A stretch of 64,000 nucleotides of DNA from Coriobacteriia bacterium. GTDB taxonomy: Bacteria > Actinomycetota > Coriobacteriia > Coriobacteriales > Eggerthellaceae. Location of the stretch: NCBI GenBank assembly GCA_030530215.1, contig JAUMVJ010000004.1, positions 62,001 through 126,000 of the forward strand, given 5' to 3'. The notes under the pieces were generated by a model. It was not told the origin of the DNA, made no database searches, and was given only the letters and a program-made list of their open reading frames with translations. Position 1 is the first letter of the stretch, and every line of letters starts with the position of its first letter. Of the stretch, positions 1-9,400 are shown in pieces. The translations under genes and the position numbers were made by a program.

Positions 1-1
1 T

Positions 2-1294
2 CTTGAAGTGCAGATTCGCACCGAAGAGATGCATCGCAAAAGCGAATACGGCGTTGCTGCTCACTGGCGCTACAAGGAAAAGGGCAAGGCCGATGATTTT
101 GACCGTCAAATCGCTTGGTTGCGCGAGATGGTCGACTGGCAGGACGAAACCAAGGACTCCCGTGAGTTCCTGAAGTCCTTAAAGGTCGATCTTGCTCCCA
201 AGGAAGTGTTCGTCTTCACGCCCAAGGGCAAGGCGATGAGCTTGCGTGCGGGCTCGACTCCGGTCGACTTCGCCTATGCGATTCACACCGAGGTCGGCAA
301 TCGCTGCGTGGGTGCCAAGGTCAACGGCGCCATCGTGCCTTTAACCTATGAGCTTCAGCAGGGCGATCGCGTCGAGATCCTGACGCAGAAATCGGCCACC
401 CCTTCGCGCGACTGGCTCAATTTCGTCAAAACCCCCTCGGCGCGCTCCAAGATCCGCAACTTCTTCAGCAAGGCAACGCGTTCCGACGACCTTGCCGCAG
501 GCCGCGATAAGCTTGGCCGCGAGATGCGCAAGCATGGCTTCGGCATCTCCAACGCAAACGCGACGCGCGCCCTGAAGGAAGTCTCGGAGACACTTGGGTA
601 TCGGGCTCCCGACGACATGTTCGTATGCCTGGGCAATGGCAAAGAAAGCACGCAGCACGTTGCCAATCGTCTTCTTAAGATTCTGGTATCGGATTCCGAG
701 GAGGAATCGAGCCTTCCTGTTTCCGACCTTGGGATGTCCACCGGCAAGATGCCCCCGATGCTCACGAGCGTCAAGCGTCCACGCCGCAAAGCTAAAAGTT
801 CGAACGGCGTGATGGTTCAGGGTTTGGACGATGCCGCGGTTCGTCTTTCGCGCTGTTGCAACCCTGTTCCCGGCGACGAGATTATCGGCTTCATCACGCG
901 TGGCAGGGGAGTGTCGGTTCATCGCGCCAGCTGCCCCAACGCCAAGGACCTTATGAATCATCCGGAGCGCATAATCCCCGTTTCCTGGGCTCAGGCGGGC
1001 GAGGTTCCGCAGGATTCCGCCTTCAACGTCGAGGTGATCGTCGAAGCCGTCGACCGCATGAACCTCCTGATGGACGTTGCAAAGGTCTTTTCCGAAAACG
1101 GGGCCAACGTCATTGGGGCCAATACCATTACCCACAAGGATGGCATCAACGAGATGCGCTTCCTGTTCCAAATCAGCTCGCCTGCGGCAATTGATCGGAT
1201 ATTGAAGGGCTTGCTCGAGGTTGATAGCGTCTTCGGCGCTCGCCGCGTCGTTCCCGGCGCCCCCTCGAGGAAGCAACGTGGAAGGAAGGCTTAA
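2..1294 (+). CDS. relA: RelA/SpoT (p)ppGpp synthetase/hydrolase, C-terminal part (cut by window edge)
   Basis: This is the 3' part of a long RelA/SpoT-family stringent-response enzyme. The reading frame is open to the window edge and the first visible residues (LEVQIRT) are the conserved end of the ppGpp synthetase domain, so the true start lies outside. Visible domains in order: synthetase end (about residues 1-25), TGS domain (about 67-128, beginning VFVFTPKGK), a helical region, a zinc-finger/conserved-cysteine domain (LSRCCNPVPGDE, about 280-292) and a C-terminal ACT domain (about 345-415). These regulatory domains sense ribosome and amino-acid status in known family members. The stop codon abuts the ATG of the next gene with no gap, indicating co-transcription. 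Whether it is bifunctional cannot be judged because the hydrolase domain is not visible. Confidence 0.96.
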   Translation, partial: LEVQIRTEEMHRKSEYGVAAHWRYKEKGKADDFDRQIAWLREMVDWQDETKDSREFLKSLKVDLAPKEVFVFTPKGKAMSLRAGSTPVDFAYAIHTEVGNRCVGAKVNGAIVPLTYELQQGDRVEILTQKSATPSRDWLNFVKTPSARSKIRNFFSKATRSDDLAAGRDKLGREMRKHGFGISNANATRALKEVSETLGYRAPDDMFVCLGNGKESTQHVANRLLKILVSDSEEESSLPVSDLGMSTGKMPPMLTSVKRPRRKAKSSNGVMVQGLDDAAVRLSRCCNPVPGDEIIGFITRGRGVSVHRASCPNAKDLMNHPERIIPVSWAQAGEVPQDSAFNVEVIVEAVDRMNLLMDVAKVFSENGANVIGANTITHKDGINEMRFLFQISSPAAIDRILKGLLEVDSVFGARRVVPGAPSRKQRGRKA

Positions 1295-1981
1295 ATGTCT
1301 CTTGAGCTTGTTCGCAGCAAGGGCGGCCTGGCCGTCAAGGGTGCTTGCGTTGATATCTCGTTTCTGGTGCTCGGCCCTATCGAAAACAACACCTATTTTA
1401 TTTCCGGGAAGGATTCCCTGATCGTGGTTGATCCCTCGTGTCAGGCCAAGAAGATCCTGGATTTTCTTGGTGGCAAAAAGCCCGATGCTATTTTTGCTAC
1501 TCATCATCATCACGACCATGTAGGAGCCTTAGCTGAGCTTCGCGAGAAAACCGGCGCTCCCGTTTATGCGTCGGCCATCGATGCGAAGATCATCGAGAAT
1601 CCCGATTTGTATCCTTCTTACGGCGGCAAGGCTAAAGCCTGCAAGGTTGACAAAAGGCTGCGCGACAAGGACAAGGTGAAAATCGGGGGCATGACCTGGC
1701 AGGCCATTCTTACGCCAGGGCACACGCAAGGCGGCATGTGTTTCTACCTTCCAGGCGAAGAGGGCAGCGATCCTTCCGGCTGGAATGTTTTGGTTTCGGG
1801 GGATACTTTGTTCTGCGGCTCCATTGGACGCACCGATTTCAAGGGTGGAAGCATGCCCGACATGCAGCGATCGCTGCGTCGTTTGGCCCAGCTGCCCGAC
1901 CGTACCCTTGTTTTGCCGGGGCACAATGCTCTTACCACCATTGCCGACGAGCAAAAGCGCGTATTCCGCTACTACTGCTAA
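1295..1981 (+). CDS. MBL-fold metallo-hydrolase (glyoxalase II-like)
   Basis: A 228-residue metallo-beta-lactamase-fold hydrolase of the glyoxalase II-like group, probably cytoplasmic. The zinc-binding signature THHHHDHVG lies at about residues 69-77. Further ligand positions follow in order: GHTQGG (about 142), SGDTLF (about 168) and PGHN (about 208). It starts directly after the relA stop, a pairing that is common in many bacteria, where the relA-adjacent MBL protein is often annotated as hydroxyacylglutathione hydrolase. Substrate cannot be told from sequence. Glutathione itself is unlikely in this kind of organism, so another thioester or small thiol conjugate is possible. Confidence 0.9.
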   Translation: MSLELVRSKGGLAVKGACVDISFLVLGPIENNTYFISGKDSLIVVDPSCQAKKILDFLGGKKPDAIFATHHHHDHVGALAELREKTGAPVYASAIDAKIIENPDLYPSYGGKAKACKVDKRLRDKDKVKIGGMTWQAILTPGHTQGGMCFYLPGEEGSDPSGWNVLVSGDTLFCGSIGRTDFKGGSMPDMQRSLRRLAQLPDRTLVLPGHNALTTIADEQKRVFRYYC

Positions 1982-1995
1982 GAGGCCCTTCGCGG

Positions 1996-2041
1996 GGTGC
2001 CTTGGTTTCTAAGGGGTCGCTGGGTGCTTTGGTTCCCAAGG
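1996..2041 (+). repeat. Two imperfect 19-bp direct repeats, each with internal dyad
   Basis: The segments 1996-2014 and 2023-2041 match at about 16 of 19 positions and begin 27 bp apart. Each contains a small inverted repeat (CCTTGG/CTAAGG-like in the first, CTTTGG/CCAAGG in the second). They sit just after the MBL gene stop in the gap before the DUF47 gene. No T-run follows, so a rho-independent terminator is not evident. Function unknown; a chance duplication is possible. Confidence 0.4.
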
Positions 2042-2258
2042 CTGCGGAGACTTCGTAGGATTACAGTAGGTTCGGCCTCTTCGCCGGTAAAGGCGCCCTA
2101 TAGCGCGCGCCCGTCCGATGATTTGCTTTGTGGTGACAAAACATTTACGCCGTGCTGCTCTTCACCCCTCTTGATGCATTAAAATTCTTGGTAGCGAAAA
2201 ACGCTGTTCACGCGCGGGGTTGCCCCGCAGCCTTCACCATATGAGAAAGAGTGGCAAG

Positions 2259-2903
2259 ATGTCCAAAATCATCAAGAAGAAGAGCAAGAAACGCCTTGAT
2301 TATTTTGATGCTTTCGAGCGTCATGCGAAGCTGTGCCTGAAGGAAATCGAGGAGGTCCGTAAGTGCTTCGACAATTACGGTCACTACGATATGAAGGAAT
2401 GCCTCGATGCCATCCATGAGATCGAGAACGAGGCCGACGAGGTTGCCCACGAGGTGTGGGACGCTATCCTGCCCGATTTTGTGACGCCGATCGATCGCGA
2501 GGACATCATCAAGCTCACCACTTCGCTCGACGACCTGGCCGACACGCTCGAAGAGATTTACCAGGGTTTCTACATGTACGACATTACGGTCATGCACGAG
2601 AACGTTAAGCCTTTCCTGGATATCCTTCACCGCGAGTGCGACAAGCTGGTCATCGCCACGGTCGACTTCCGTAATTTCAAGAAGTCCAAGGATTTCTTCC
2701 CCTCGATCGATGAAGTTTTCGCTTGCGAGGACGAGGCCGACCTTCTTTATATGCAAACCATCCGATCGCTCCATTCCAATCATTCGCAGGATCCCTTCTA
2801 CGTCCATGTTTGGACACGCATCTTCGAGACGCTTGAGGACTGTGCCGACAAGGGCGAGGACATTGCCGATCTTATGCATGCCATCATGCTTAAGAACGGC
2901 TAA
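2259..2903 (+). CDS. DUF47 / PhoU-like protein
   Basis: A roughly 214-residue all-helical protein matching the DUF47 (PhoU-like) family, from the N-terminal KKRLDYFDAFERHAKLC region to the C-terminal CADKGEDIADLMHAIMLKNG. The family has acidic metal-binding motifs; here KGEDIAD near the C-terminus and ENEADEVAHEV (about residues 58-68) fit that pattern. Members often accompany low-affinity Pit phosphate transporters and are thought to modulate them, but no transporter is adjacent. I chose the ATG at 2259 because of the AAAGAG sequence upstream and because family members begin just before the KKK..DYFDAFE segment. Earlier in-frame starts at 2220 (TTG) and 2241 (ATG) are possible. A terminator follows. 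Confidence 0.85.
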   Translation: MSKIIKKKSKKRLDYFDAFERHAKLCLKEIEEVRKCFDNYGHYDMKECLDAIHEIENEADEVAHEVWDAILPDFVTPIDREDIIKLTTSLDDLADTLEEIYQGFYMYDITVMHENVKPFLDILHRECDKLVIATVDFRNFKKSKDFFPSIDEVFACEDEADLLYMQTIRSLHSNHSQDPFYVHVWTRIFETLEDCADKGEDIADLMHAIMLKNG

Positions 2904-2930
2904 GATATATGCCTTGAAGAACCTGATTGG

Positions 2931-2959
2931 CGCCCTGGGTTCCGGGGCGTTTTCTTTTC
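2931..2959 (+). terminator. Rho-independent terminator after the DUF47 gene
   Basis: A hairpin with arms CGCCC and GGGCG (2931-2949) is followed by a T-rich tract, TTTTCTTTT. It separates the DUF47 gene from aspartokinase, so lysC should have its own or read-through transcription. Confidence 0.65.
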
Positions 2960-2974
2960 ACAAGGAAGAAGGAT

Positions 2975-4255
2975 ATGGCTCTTATAGTTACAAAATTCGG
3001 TGGCACTTCGGTGGCAAGCCCCGAGCGCATCAAGAACGTGGCTAAACGCCTTGTTGCCAAGCGTCAAGCGGGCGACGATGTCGTTGCCGTGGTTTCGGCT
3101 ATGGGTAAGACCACCGATGAGCTGGTAAGCCTTGCCAAGGCGATGAACGGCGCTCCTGCCAAGCGCGAAATGGACATGCTTCTTTCCACCGGCGAGCAGA
3201 CTTCCATGGCGCTTTTGGCCATGGCCATTCAGGCTTTGGGATATAAGGCCATCAGCTTCACCGGCTGGCAGGCGGGCATTATCACCGACAGCGAGTTCTC
3301 CCTCGCCAAGATCGAGAACATCGACGCTCATCGAATTCGCGAGGCGATTGCCGACGGCTACATTGTGGTTGTGGCTGGTTTTCAGGGTCTGTCCGATTCG
3401 GGCGACATCACCACTTTGGGCCGAGGTGGTTCCGACACCACGGCGGTGGCCTTGGCTTATGGCATTCAGGCCGATGTGTGTGAGATTTATTCCGACGTCG
3501 ACGGCGTGTACTCGGCGGACCCCCGCGTGGCACCGCGTGCGCGTAAGCTCGATTACATTTCCTACGACGATATGCTCGAGATGTCGAGCGCTGGCTCGGG
3601 CGTTCTGCAGGCGCGAGCAGTTGAGTTCGCTCGTAAGTACAAGGTCGTTATCCATTCCCGTTCGGCGTTCTCCGATGCGCCCGGCACTTTGATCAAGGAG
3701 GCTGTACCCACTATGGAACAGGCTGTTGTTTCCGGTATTGCTCATGACACTTCCGAAATCCGCTTCACGCTTCGCGGCCTGCCCGACAATCCTGGCGTTG
3801 CGGCAAAGCTGTTCGCCACGCTTGCGGCCTATAAGGTCTCGGTCGACATGATCATTCAGAACAGCGTTGCCAACGGTAAGGCGAACATCAGTTTCACCTT
3901 CCCCGGCAATCAAAAGCAAGCTGCCGAAGAAGCCGTGTCTCAGGTTAAGCGCGATATGCCCTTCGATAGCGTCGATGTTGACGAAGATATCGCTAAGGTC
4001 TCCTTGGTTGGCACTGGTATGAAGTCGAGCCCGGGCATCGCTGCGCGCGCCTTTAAGTCTCTTGCCGATAACGAGATCAGCATCAAGATGATTTCGACGA
4101 GCCCGATTCGCATCTCGGTAGTGGTTGAGGCAAGCCAGGTCACCGCTGCAGTTCGTTGCTTGCATACCGAGTTTGGCTTGGATTCCGATACGGTGTTCGA
4201 GGAAACTCAGCTTTCAGCCGAGGAAATAGCTGCCAAGATGAACAAGGGCCGTTAA
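2975..4255 (+). CDS. lysC: Aspartate kinase
   Basis: Aspartokinase phosphorylates L-aspartate in the first step of lysine, threonine, methionine and diaminopimelate synthesis. The 426-residue protein has the amino-acid kinase start motif KFGGTSVA (residues 7-14), the STGEQTS segment typical of the family, and two C-terminal ACT-type regulatory domains (about 262-425), which in known enzymes bind lysine and/or threonine for feedback. The ATG at 2975 is preceded by AAGGAAGAAGG and gives the canonical N-terminus MALIVTKFGG. An in-frame ATG at 3713 has AAGGAGG 11 nt upstream and could make a separate regulatory beta subunit, as in Bacillus and Corynebacterium enzymes. The partner gene asd lies about 1 kb downstream on the same strand. 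Confidence 0.97.
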   Translation: MALIVTKFGGTSVASPERIKNVAKRLVAKRQAGDDVVAVVSAMGKTTDELVSLAKAMNGAPAKREMDMLLSTGEQTSMALLAMAIQALGYKAISFTGWQAGIITDSEFSLAKIENIDAHRIREAIADGYIVVVAGFQGLSDSGDITTLGRGGSDTTAVALAYGIQADVCEIYSDVDGVYSADPRVAPRARKLDYISYDDMLEMSSAGSGVLQARAVEFARKYKVVIHSRSAFSDAPGTLIKEAVPTMEQAVVSGIAHDTSEIRFTLRGLPDNPGVAAKLFATLAAYKVSVDMIIQNSVANGKANISFTFPGNQKQAAEEAVSQVKRDMPFDSVDVDEDIAKVSLVGTGMKSSPGIAARAFKSLADNEISIKMISTSPIRISVVVEASQVTAAVRCLHTEFGLDSDTVFEETQLSAEEIAAKMNKGR

Positions 4256-4261
4256 TCTTGG

Positions 4262-4345
4262 CTAATTTTGCCTCGAATTTCGCAAGGAGCGTAACCCAAG
4301 CTTCCGAGCGAGGGTACTTGAGGCAAAGTTGAAAATTTAGCTTTA
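4262..4345 (+). repeat. Long imperfect inverted repeat 3' of lysC
   Basis: The arms GCTAATTTTGCCTC (about 4261-4274) and GAGGCAAA...AATTTAGC (about 4320-4341) are complementary apart from a short bulge, and enclose about 45 nt that could fold further. The element lies between the lysC stop and the following terminator, so it would be part of the lysC 3' UTR. No known RNA family recognised. Confidence 0.4.
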
Positions 4346-4348
4346 ATT

Positions 4349-4377
4349 GGGCGCCGACTGATGTCGGTGCCTTTTTC
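4349..4377 (+). terminator. Rho-independent terminator after lysC
   Basis: A 9-bp stem, GGCGCCGAC pairing with GTCGGTGCC (one G-U pair), is followed by TTTTTC. Confidence 0.8.
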
Positions 4378-4434
4378 GTGTAAGCGTGCGTTGTTGTCTG
4401 TGGCCTTGGCTTTTGGGTCGGGTGACTTTCGGGC

Positions 4435-4464
4435 AATAAAAAGGCAGCTCGTAAGAGCTGCCTA
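4435..4464 (-). terminator. Terminator of the zinc-ribbon membrane protein gene
   Basis: On the minus strand a perfect hairpin (AGGCAGCTC, loop TTAC, GAGCTGCCT) is followed by TTTTTATT. It sits 50 bp beyond the stop of the minus-strand gene at 4517. Confidence 0.88.
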
Positions 4465-4516
4465 ATTTGTTGAGTTTGCTTGGTCTTCAAATAAGAAGAC
4501 CAAAGATTGTTCTGGG

Positions 4517-5017
4517 TTATTTTTCCTTCTTGGAAACGCACAGAAGAATGCCGCCAATGACGTTCACGAAGATTAAGGTGCAAACGGCGAAGGCAACCGA
4601 GTTGGCCTTGGTGCCTTTGTAAATGCCCCAGCTATGCACCGTCATGGGGATCATCCATGCAAGGGGGATGATGGCCCAGCAAACGGAAACGGTGGAAATA
4701 ACGCATAGGATGAAGTTGATAAGACGTAGCATGCTATCTTGCTCGCTCAAAGGGTAGACGACGCTGCCATCGGGCTGAACGACCCCTTGCGCCTGGGCGG
4801 CTCCTGCCATATAAGCGTTTTGGGGAGCGTAGCCGGGAGCCTGATAGGGCTGTTGATAGCCAGGCTGAGCATAAGGTACCTGCTGCTGGTAGGCGGCTTG
4901 TTGGTAGGCCTGCTGGGAGGCAAAATCGGTCTGAGGCTGATTGTTTAGGTTTGCACCGCAGTTGGCGCAAACAGGAGCGCCTTCAGCGTTGGGGGCTCCG
5001 CAAGAGGGGCAATTCAT
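4517..5017 (-). CDS. Zinc-ribbon membrane protein, Gln/Tyr/Pro-rich linker
   Basis: A 166-residue protein of unknown function. The N-terminus is a zinc-ribbon with CPSC (residues 3-6) and CANC (17-20). A low-complexity Gln/Tyr/Pro/Ala segment follows (about 28-85), then two or three hydrophobic membrane segments (from about residue 100) and a basic C-terminus (SKKEK). This architecture, zinc ribbon plus disordered linker plus short membrane domain, is common in small uncharacterised actinobacterial and clostridial envelope proteins. The ATG at 5017 is chosen because GGAAAGGA lies just upstream and the zinc ribbon starts there. The gene is alone on the minus strand between lysC and asd and has its own terminator, so it looks like an independent insertion into the lysC-asd neighbourhood. 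Confidence 0.8.
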   Translation of the reverse strand: MNCPSCGAPNAEGAPVCANCGANLNNQPQTDFASQQAYQQAAYQQQVPYAQPGYQQPYQAPGYAPQNAYMAGAAQAQGVVQPDGSVVYPLSEQDSMLRLINFILCVISTVSVCWAIIPLAWMIPMTVHSWGIYKGTKANSVAFAVCTLIFVNVIGGILLCVSKKEK

Positions 5018-5179
5018 GTGAATCCTTTCCTCGGATTTTGCATCGGTGATTTTCGTTTCAATCATTCTATCACACCGCAACCCTGGGGCTTGACGCCGCT
5101 AGGGGTTGCTTATGCGACCAGTGCGACCTTGGCGTTGTACTATTTGTCTAATTTATCCCTTGATACTAAGGAGTTTTCC

Positions 5180-6226
5180 ATGGCTTGGACCAAGCAGATT
5201 CCCGCACATCCCGTTGTTGCCGTAGCTGGTGCCACCGGTGCTGTGGGCAACGAATTCCTGAAGGTGCTTCACGATCTTGATTTCCCTGCATCCGAGGTGC
5301 GCGCGCTTGCCTCTGCTCGCTCCGCCGGCAAGAAGCTCCCCTTCGAGGGTTGTGGCTTGGTTCCCGCAGGTGAGCTTACGGTGCAAGAAATGACCCCAGA
5401 GGCTTTTGAGGGCGTTGACATTGCCTTGTTCAGTGCAGGTGCCGGCGTATCCAAGCAGTTCCGCCAAGCTGTCGTCGATGCGGGCGCTGTCATGATCGAC
5501 AATTCCAGCGCATTCAGGATGGACGAGGACGTTCCGCTGGTTGTTCCCGAGGTCAATCCCGAGGATGTGAAGTGGCACAACGGCGTCATCGCCAACCCTA
5601 ATTGCTCCACTATCCAGATGGTAGTCGCCTTGAAGCCCCTGTACGACCTTTCGCGTATCAAGCGCGTCGTCGTTTCTACCTATCAGGCAGCATCGGGCGC
5701 CGGCGCCAAAGCCATGGAGGAGCTTTACGCGCAAACCCAGCAGTTCCTCAACGGCGAGGACCTGACCATCGAGGCTTTCGCGCATCAGATTGCCTTCAAC
5801 TGCATCCCCCATATCGATGTTTTCCTGGAGGATGGCACCACTAAAGAAGAGTGGAAGATGATTGCCGAAACCAAGAAGATTATGCACGATTCCGACCTTC
5901 AGGTTGCTGCTACCTGCGTGCGTATCGGAGTGCTTCGCTGCCATGGCGAGTCCATCAACGTCGAGTTTGAGGGCGATGTTTCGGTTGAGGATGCACGCGC
6001 GGCCCTTGAGGCTGCCCCTGGCGTAACCGTCATGGACAATCCCGACGAGAAGCTCTATCCCATGCCCGGTCTTCTTGCAGGTACCGATGGCGCTTACGTC
6101 GGTCGTCTGCGTAAGGATGATTCCGTGGAGCACGGCCTGGCCTTCTGGAACGTGGCCGACCAGATTCGCAAGGGTGCGGCGCTTAACGCTGTTCAGATTG
6201 CGCAGTTGCTCACCCCAGCTGAATAA
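5180..6226 (+). CDS. asd: Aspartate-semialdehyde dehydrogenase
   Basis: Reduces aspartyl phosphate to aspartate semialdehyde with NADPH, the step after aspartokinase. The 348-residue length is normal. Visible motifs: the nucleotide-binding GATGAVGNEF near the N-terminus (about 15-24) and the catalytic cysteine in NPNCSTIQM (about residue 142). AAGGAG precedes the ATG at 5180, and this start gives the normal N-terminus; upstream in-frame codons are not supported. The gene follows lysC in the same direction but is separated from it by a terminator and by a divergent gene, so it is probably transcribed from its own promoter. Confidence 0.97.
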   Translation: MAWTKQIPAHPVVAVAGATGAVGNEFLKVLHDLDFPASEVRALASARSAGKKLPFEGCGLVPAGELTVQEMTPEAFEGVDIALFSAGAGVSKQFRQAVVDAGAVMIDNSSAFRMDEDVPLVVPEVNPEDVKWHNGVIANPNCSTIQMVVALKPLYDLSRIKRVVVSTYQAASGAGAKAMEELYAQTQQFLNGEDLTIEAFAHQIAFNCIPHIDVFLEDGTTKEEWKMIAETKKIMHDSDLQVAATCVRIGVLRCHGESINVEFEGDVSVEDARAALEAAPGVTVMDNPDEKLYPMPGLLAGTDGAYVGRLRKDDSVEHGLAFWNVADQIRKGAALNAVQIAQLLTPAE

Positions 6227-6350
6227 GCTCTGCTGAATCTGGGTCAAACTAACGCCCGTATGGGCAGAATGCCACCCCCGGATGACTGTCGATGAATTTA
6301 GCGACGTAGGCTCTTGTATGGACGTGGCGCTTGAATTCGGATTTATTTAC

Positions 6351-6387
6351 AAGAAAAGCAACGGCCCGCATATGCGGGCCGTTGCTT
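6351..6387 (-). terminator. Terminator of ppk1 (near-perfect palindrome)
   Basis: A long perfect inverted repeat, arms AAGCAACGGCCCGCA and TGCGGGCCGTTGCTT, lies 23 bp beyond the ppk1 stop. On the minus strand it is followed by TTTTCTTGT. On the plus strand the tail is weaker, but the palindrome could also stop transcripts coming from asd. Confidence 0.88.
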
Positions 6388-6409
6388 GTTTGGTGGTGCT
6401 GCTCGGAAA

Positions 6410-9400
6410 CTAGAGTTTTCCGAAGAACAGAAGTTTCAGTCGTTGGAAGAAGCCCAACTTCATTTCCTTGGGGGCAACCTGAATCCCCTCCGCTTCGGGC
6501 GCGGGCTCGGGGGTTTCGATTACGGTTGCCTGCACTTCTTCGATGATGGGCGTCGGAGTGGGAGCAGACTCGTCTTTAGGTTGTGCTGGCACATGGTTCT
6601 CGCTGAGCTTGCTGATCACTTCTTCGGTCGCATCATGAGAGGAACCGAAATTCTGAACAGATGCTTCTTCTTTTACGGATTCATCGTTTTCGGGCTTTTC
6701 GTCTTTGCCTGCATTGCTGCCAGGGGAGGCGGACTCTAATGATTGGCTTGGAGCATCTGCCTTGGTTTTTTGTCCATCGGTGCTCTTAGGCGCGTCTTCG
6801 TTTGTAGGCGCTTCAGGCTCTTCATTTGCTTCTTCCGCTTTGCTGGGCGTGGGCTCGGGGGAGGGGACATCGACGCTATCTGCTTCGCCGTCCTCTTCCG
6901 CTTTTAAAGAATCATCGTCCTTCGCGTCTTCGTCCTTGTGTGCGGCTTTCGCAAATGCGGCACGAAGAGCCGCGCCCGCCGCCTTCATGTCGGTGGCTTT
7001 GGGGGCGGGGGTCTCTTTATCAAGTGAGGGTTCAGCGCTTGTTGCGTCTGCTTCAACGGGTTCTTCGTCAGCGGTGGCGGTGGCGGGCACGGACGTTGCT
7101 GCAGCCGGTTTGGCAACCAGGGGCTCCACCTCCTGCTCAAGAATCTTGTTGGTTTGGACGCGCAGGTTTACGCTGTCGGCCTGCGCTTGGCGGGCTACGA
7201 TCGCGTCGTCGTTGTCGTTGCGCGCCTTTTCAATCAGATACTCCTGAGCATTGAAGGATTTGATCTGGCCGTTTTCATCGGTGTCGGCAAAGTACTCGAG
7301 CGGCGTGTACTGCAGGTTGGGCTGCAACATGCGCAGCTTCGCAGTATCGGAGAGGCATACGTCCAGGAACTCGTCGATGCGCGCTTTCTCGGACTCGCCG
7401 CGAACCGGCCAGGCAATCTCGATGCGCTTGTCCATGTTGCGGGTCATCAGGTCGGCGGACGACAGGTAGTATTCGCGGTCGCCGCGCGGTCCGAAGGCGT
7501 AGATGCGGCTGTGCTCAAGCATGCGTCCGACGATGGAGACGACGCGGATGTTTTCGGTGTAGCCCTCGAGTCCGGGGATCAGGCAGCTGATGCCGCGCAC
7601 GAAAAGCGTGGTGGGCACGCCCGCCTGGGAGGCCTCGACGAGCTTGTCGATGATGTCTTTGTCGGTGACGGAGTTCGTCTTGAAAAGAAGCCCGCAGGCT
7701 TTGCCTGCCTGGGCAAGAGCAATCTGCTCGTCAACCTTGGAAAGAATCAAGGGCTTGATCTGCAGAGGGGCCACCACGAGCGTTTGGTAAGCGTCCGAGG
7801 TGTTTTCCAGGTTCATGTTGCGGAAGAAAATTGCCGCATCGCGCCCGATGTCGGGATCGGCGGTCATGAACGAGAAGTCGGTGTAGAGGCGACTCGTCTT
7901 CTCGTTGTAGTTGCCGGTGCCGAGCTGGGTGATGTGCTGGAGGCCCTCGTCGGTGATACGCGTTATCGAGCAGATCTTGGAGTGAACCTTGAAGTCATGG
8001 AAGCCGTAGATAACCTTCGCACCGGCTTCTTCGAAGCGCTGCGACCACTCGATGTTATTGGACTCGTCGAAGCGGGCGCGCAGCTCGAAGAGGGCGGTGA
8101 CGTCTTTGCCGTTTTCGGCAGCAGTGATCAGGGCCTCCGCCAGGCGCGACTGAGACGCAAGGCGATACAGCGTGATTTTGATTGACCCAACGGATGGATC
8201 GACCGCTGCCTCTTGCAGAAGCGACACGAAGGGATCCATAGATTCGTAGGGGTAGCTCAAAAGCTTGTCGCCTTCGATTACCTGCTCGATGATCGATCGA
8301 TTTGGGTCGATGCAAGCAGGCCACGAGGGCTCAAAGTGCGGGCTCGACAGGCGAGCTGCGTTTTCCTCGTCGATCATGGAGCCCAAGCCCCAGCAATAGC
8401 TCAAATCCATGGACACCTTGGTGATGAATACCTGGTGAGGCTCAAGTTCAAGCTTTTCGAGCAAGAACTGCTCGGTTACCTTGGACAAGGGGATGTCGGA
8501 CTCCAAGCGCACCGGCGCCAGGCGAGCGCGCTTCTTCAGGATGCGCTTCATGTGCTCGCGGTAGTCGTAGTCGATCTCGGAGATGTAGTCCGAGTTCGGG
8601 TCGATGTCGGCGTTGCGCGTTACGCAGATGATGCTTGCACGCTTGGTTTTATACATGTTGAAGACGTCGGGCGCAATGAGCTTGAGCGCCTGCTCAAGCA
8701 GGATGAACTGGGCATCCTCGCCAGGCAGCTTGATAACGCGCTTTGCCTGATGCGGCATCGGGATAAGGCCGAAAGTCGCATCCTCGGCTCCGAGGTTCTT
8801 GTGCTTCTTTTTATCTTTGGAGCTGCTAACCGACTTGTTGCGGCTGCGCGAGCCTTCCTCGTCTAAGCGAATGAGCACGTAGAGTTTGCCGTTTTCCAGA
8901 TGGGGGAACGGGTGGCGTGCGTTGATGACCTGCGGCGAGAGATAGGGAACCACGTTGGTGTCGAGGTAAAGGCGCAGGTACTTTTCCTGGTCGGCGTCAA
9001 GCTCTTCGGGCATCACCTGATGGATGCCCTCTTCTGCGAGCTCGTCGCGCAGCTCCATGTAGATGCGCTCGTATTCGGGGTAGAGCTCATGGCAGCGTGC
9101 GTAGATGGCGTCGAGCTGCTCAGCGGGCGTCATGAGCGTTTTGGAATCGCGCAGTTCCTTTTTCACCAGGGATAAGTCGGTAAGGCTACCGACGCGCACC
9201 ATGAAGAACTCCTGCAGATTGCTCTGGAAGATGGCGGCGAAAGTGGGACGTTCGAGCAGGGGGACGTTTTCGTCCTCAGCCTGATCGAGGCAACGCTTAT
9301 CGAACTCGAGCCAGGAAAGCTCCCTGTTCTGCATGTAGGGCATGGCCTTTTTATGCGTTAAAACCCCTTGCGTATCGGCCACGTTGCTTGAGGTCTTTTT

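Noticed and set aside
2904-2974. Lysine riboswitch upstream of lysC
   Set aside because: The 71-bp gap is mostly taken by the terminator of the DUF47 gene and is far too short for a lysine aptamer.
2900-4165. A 421-codon minus-strand frame opposite aspartokinase
   Set aside because: lysC is complete and recognisable; the antisense product is a codon-bias shadow.
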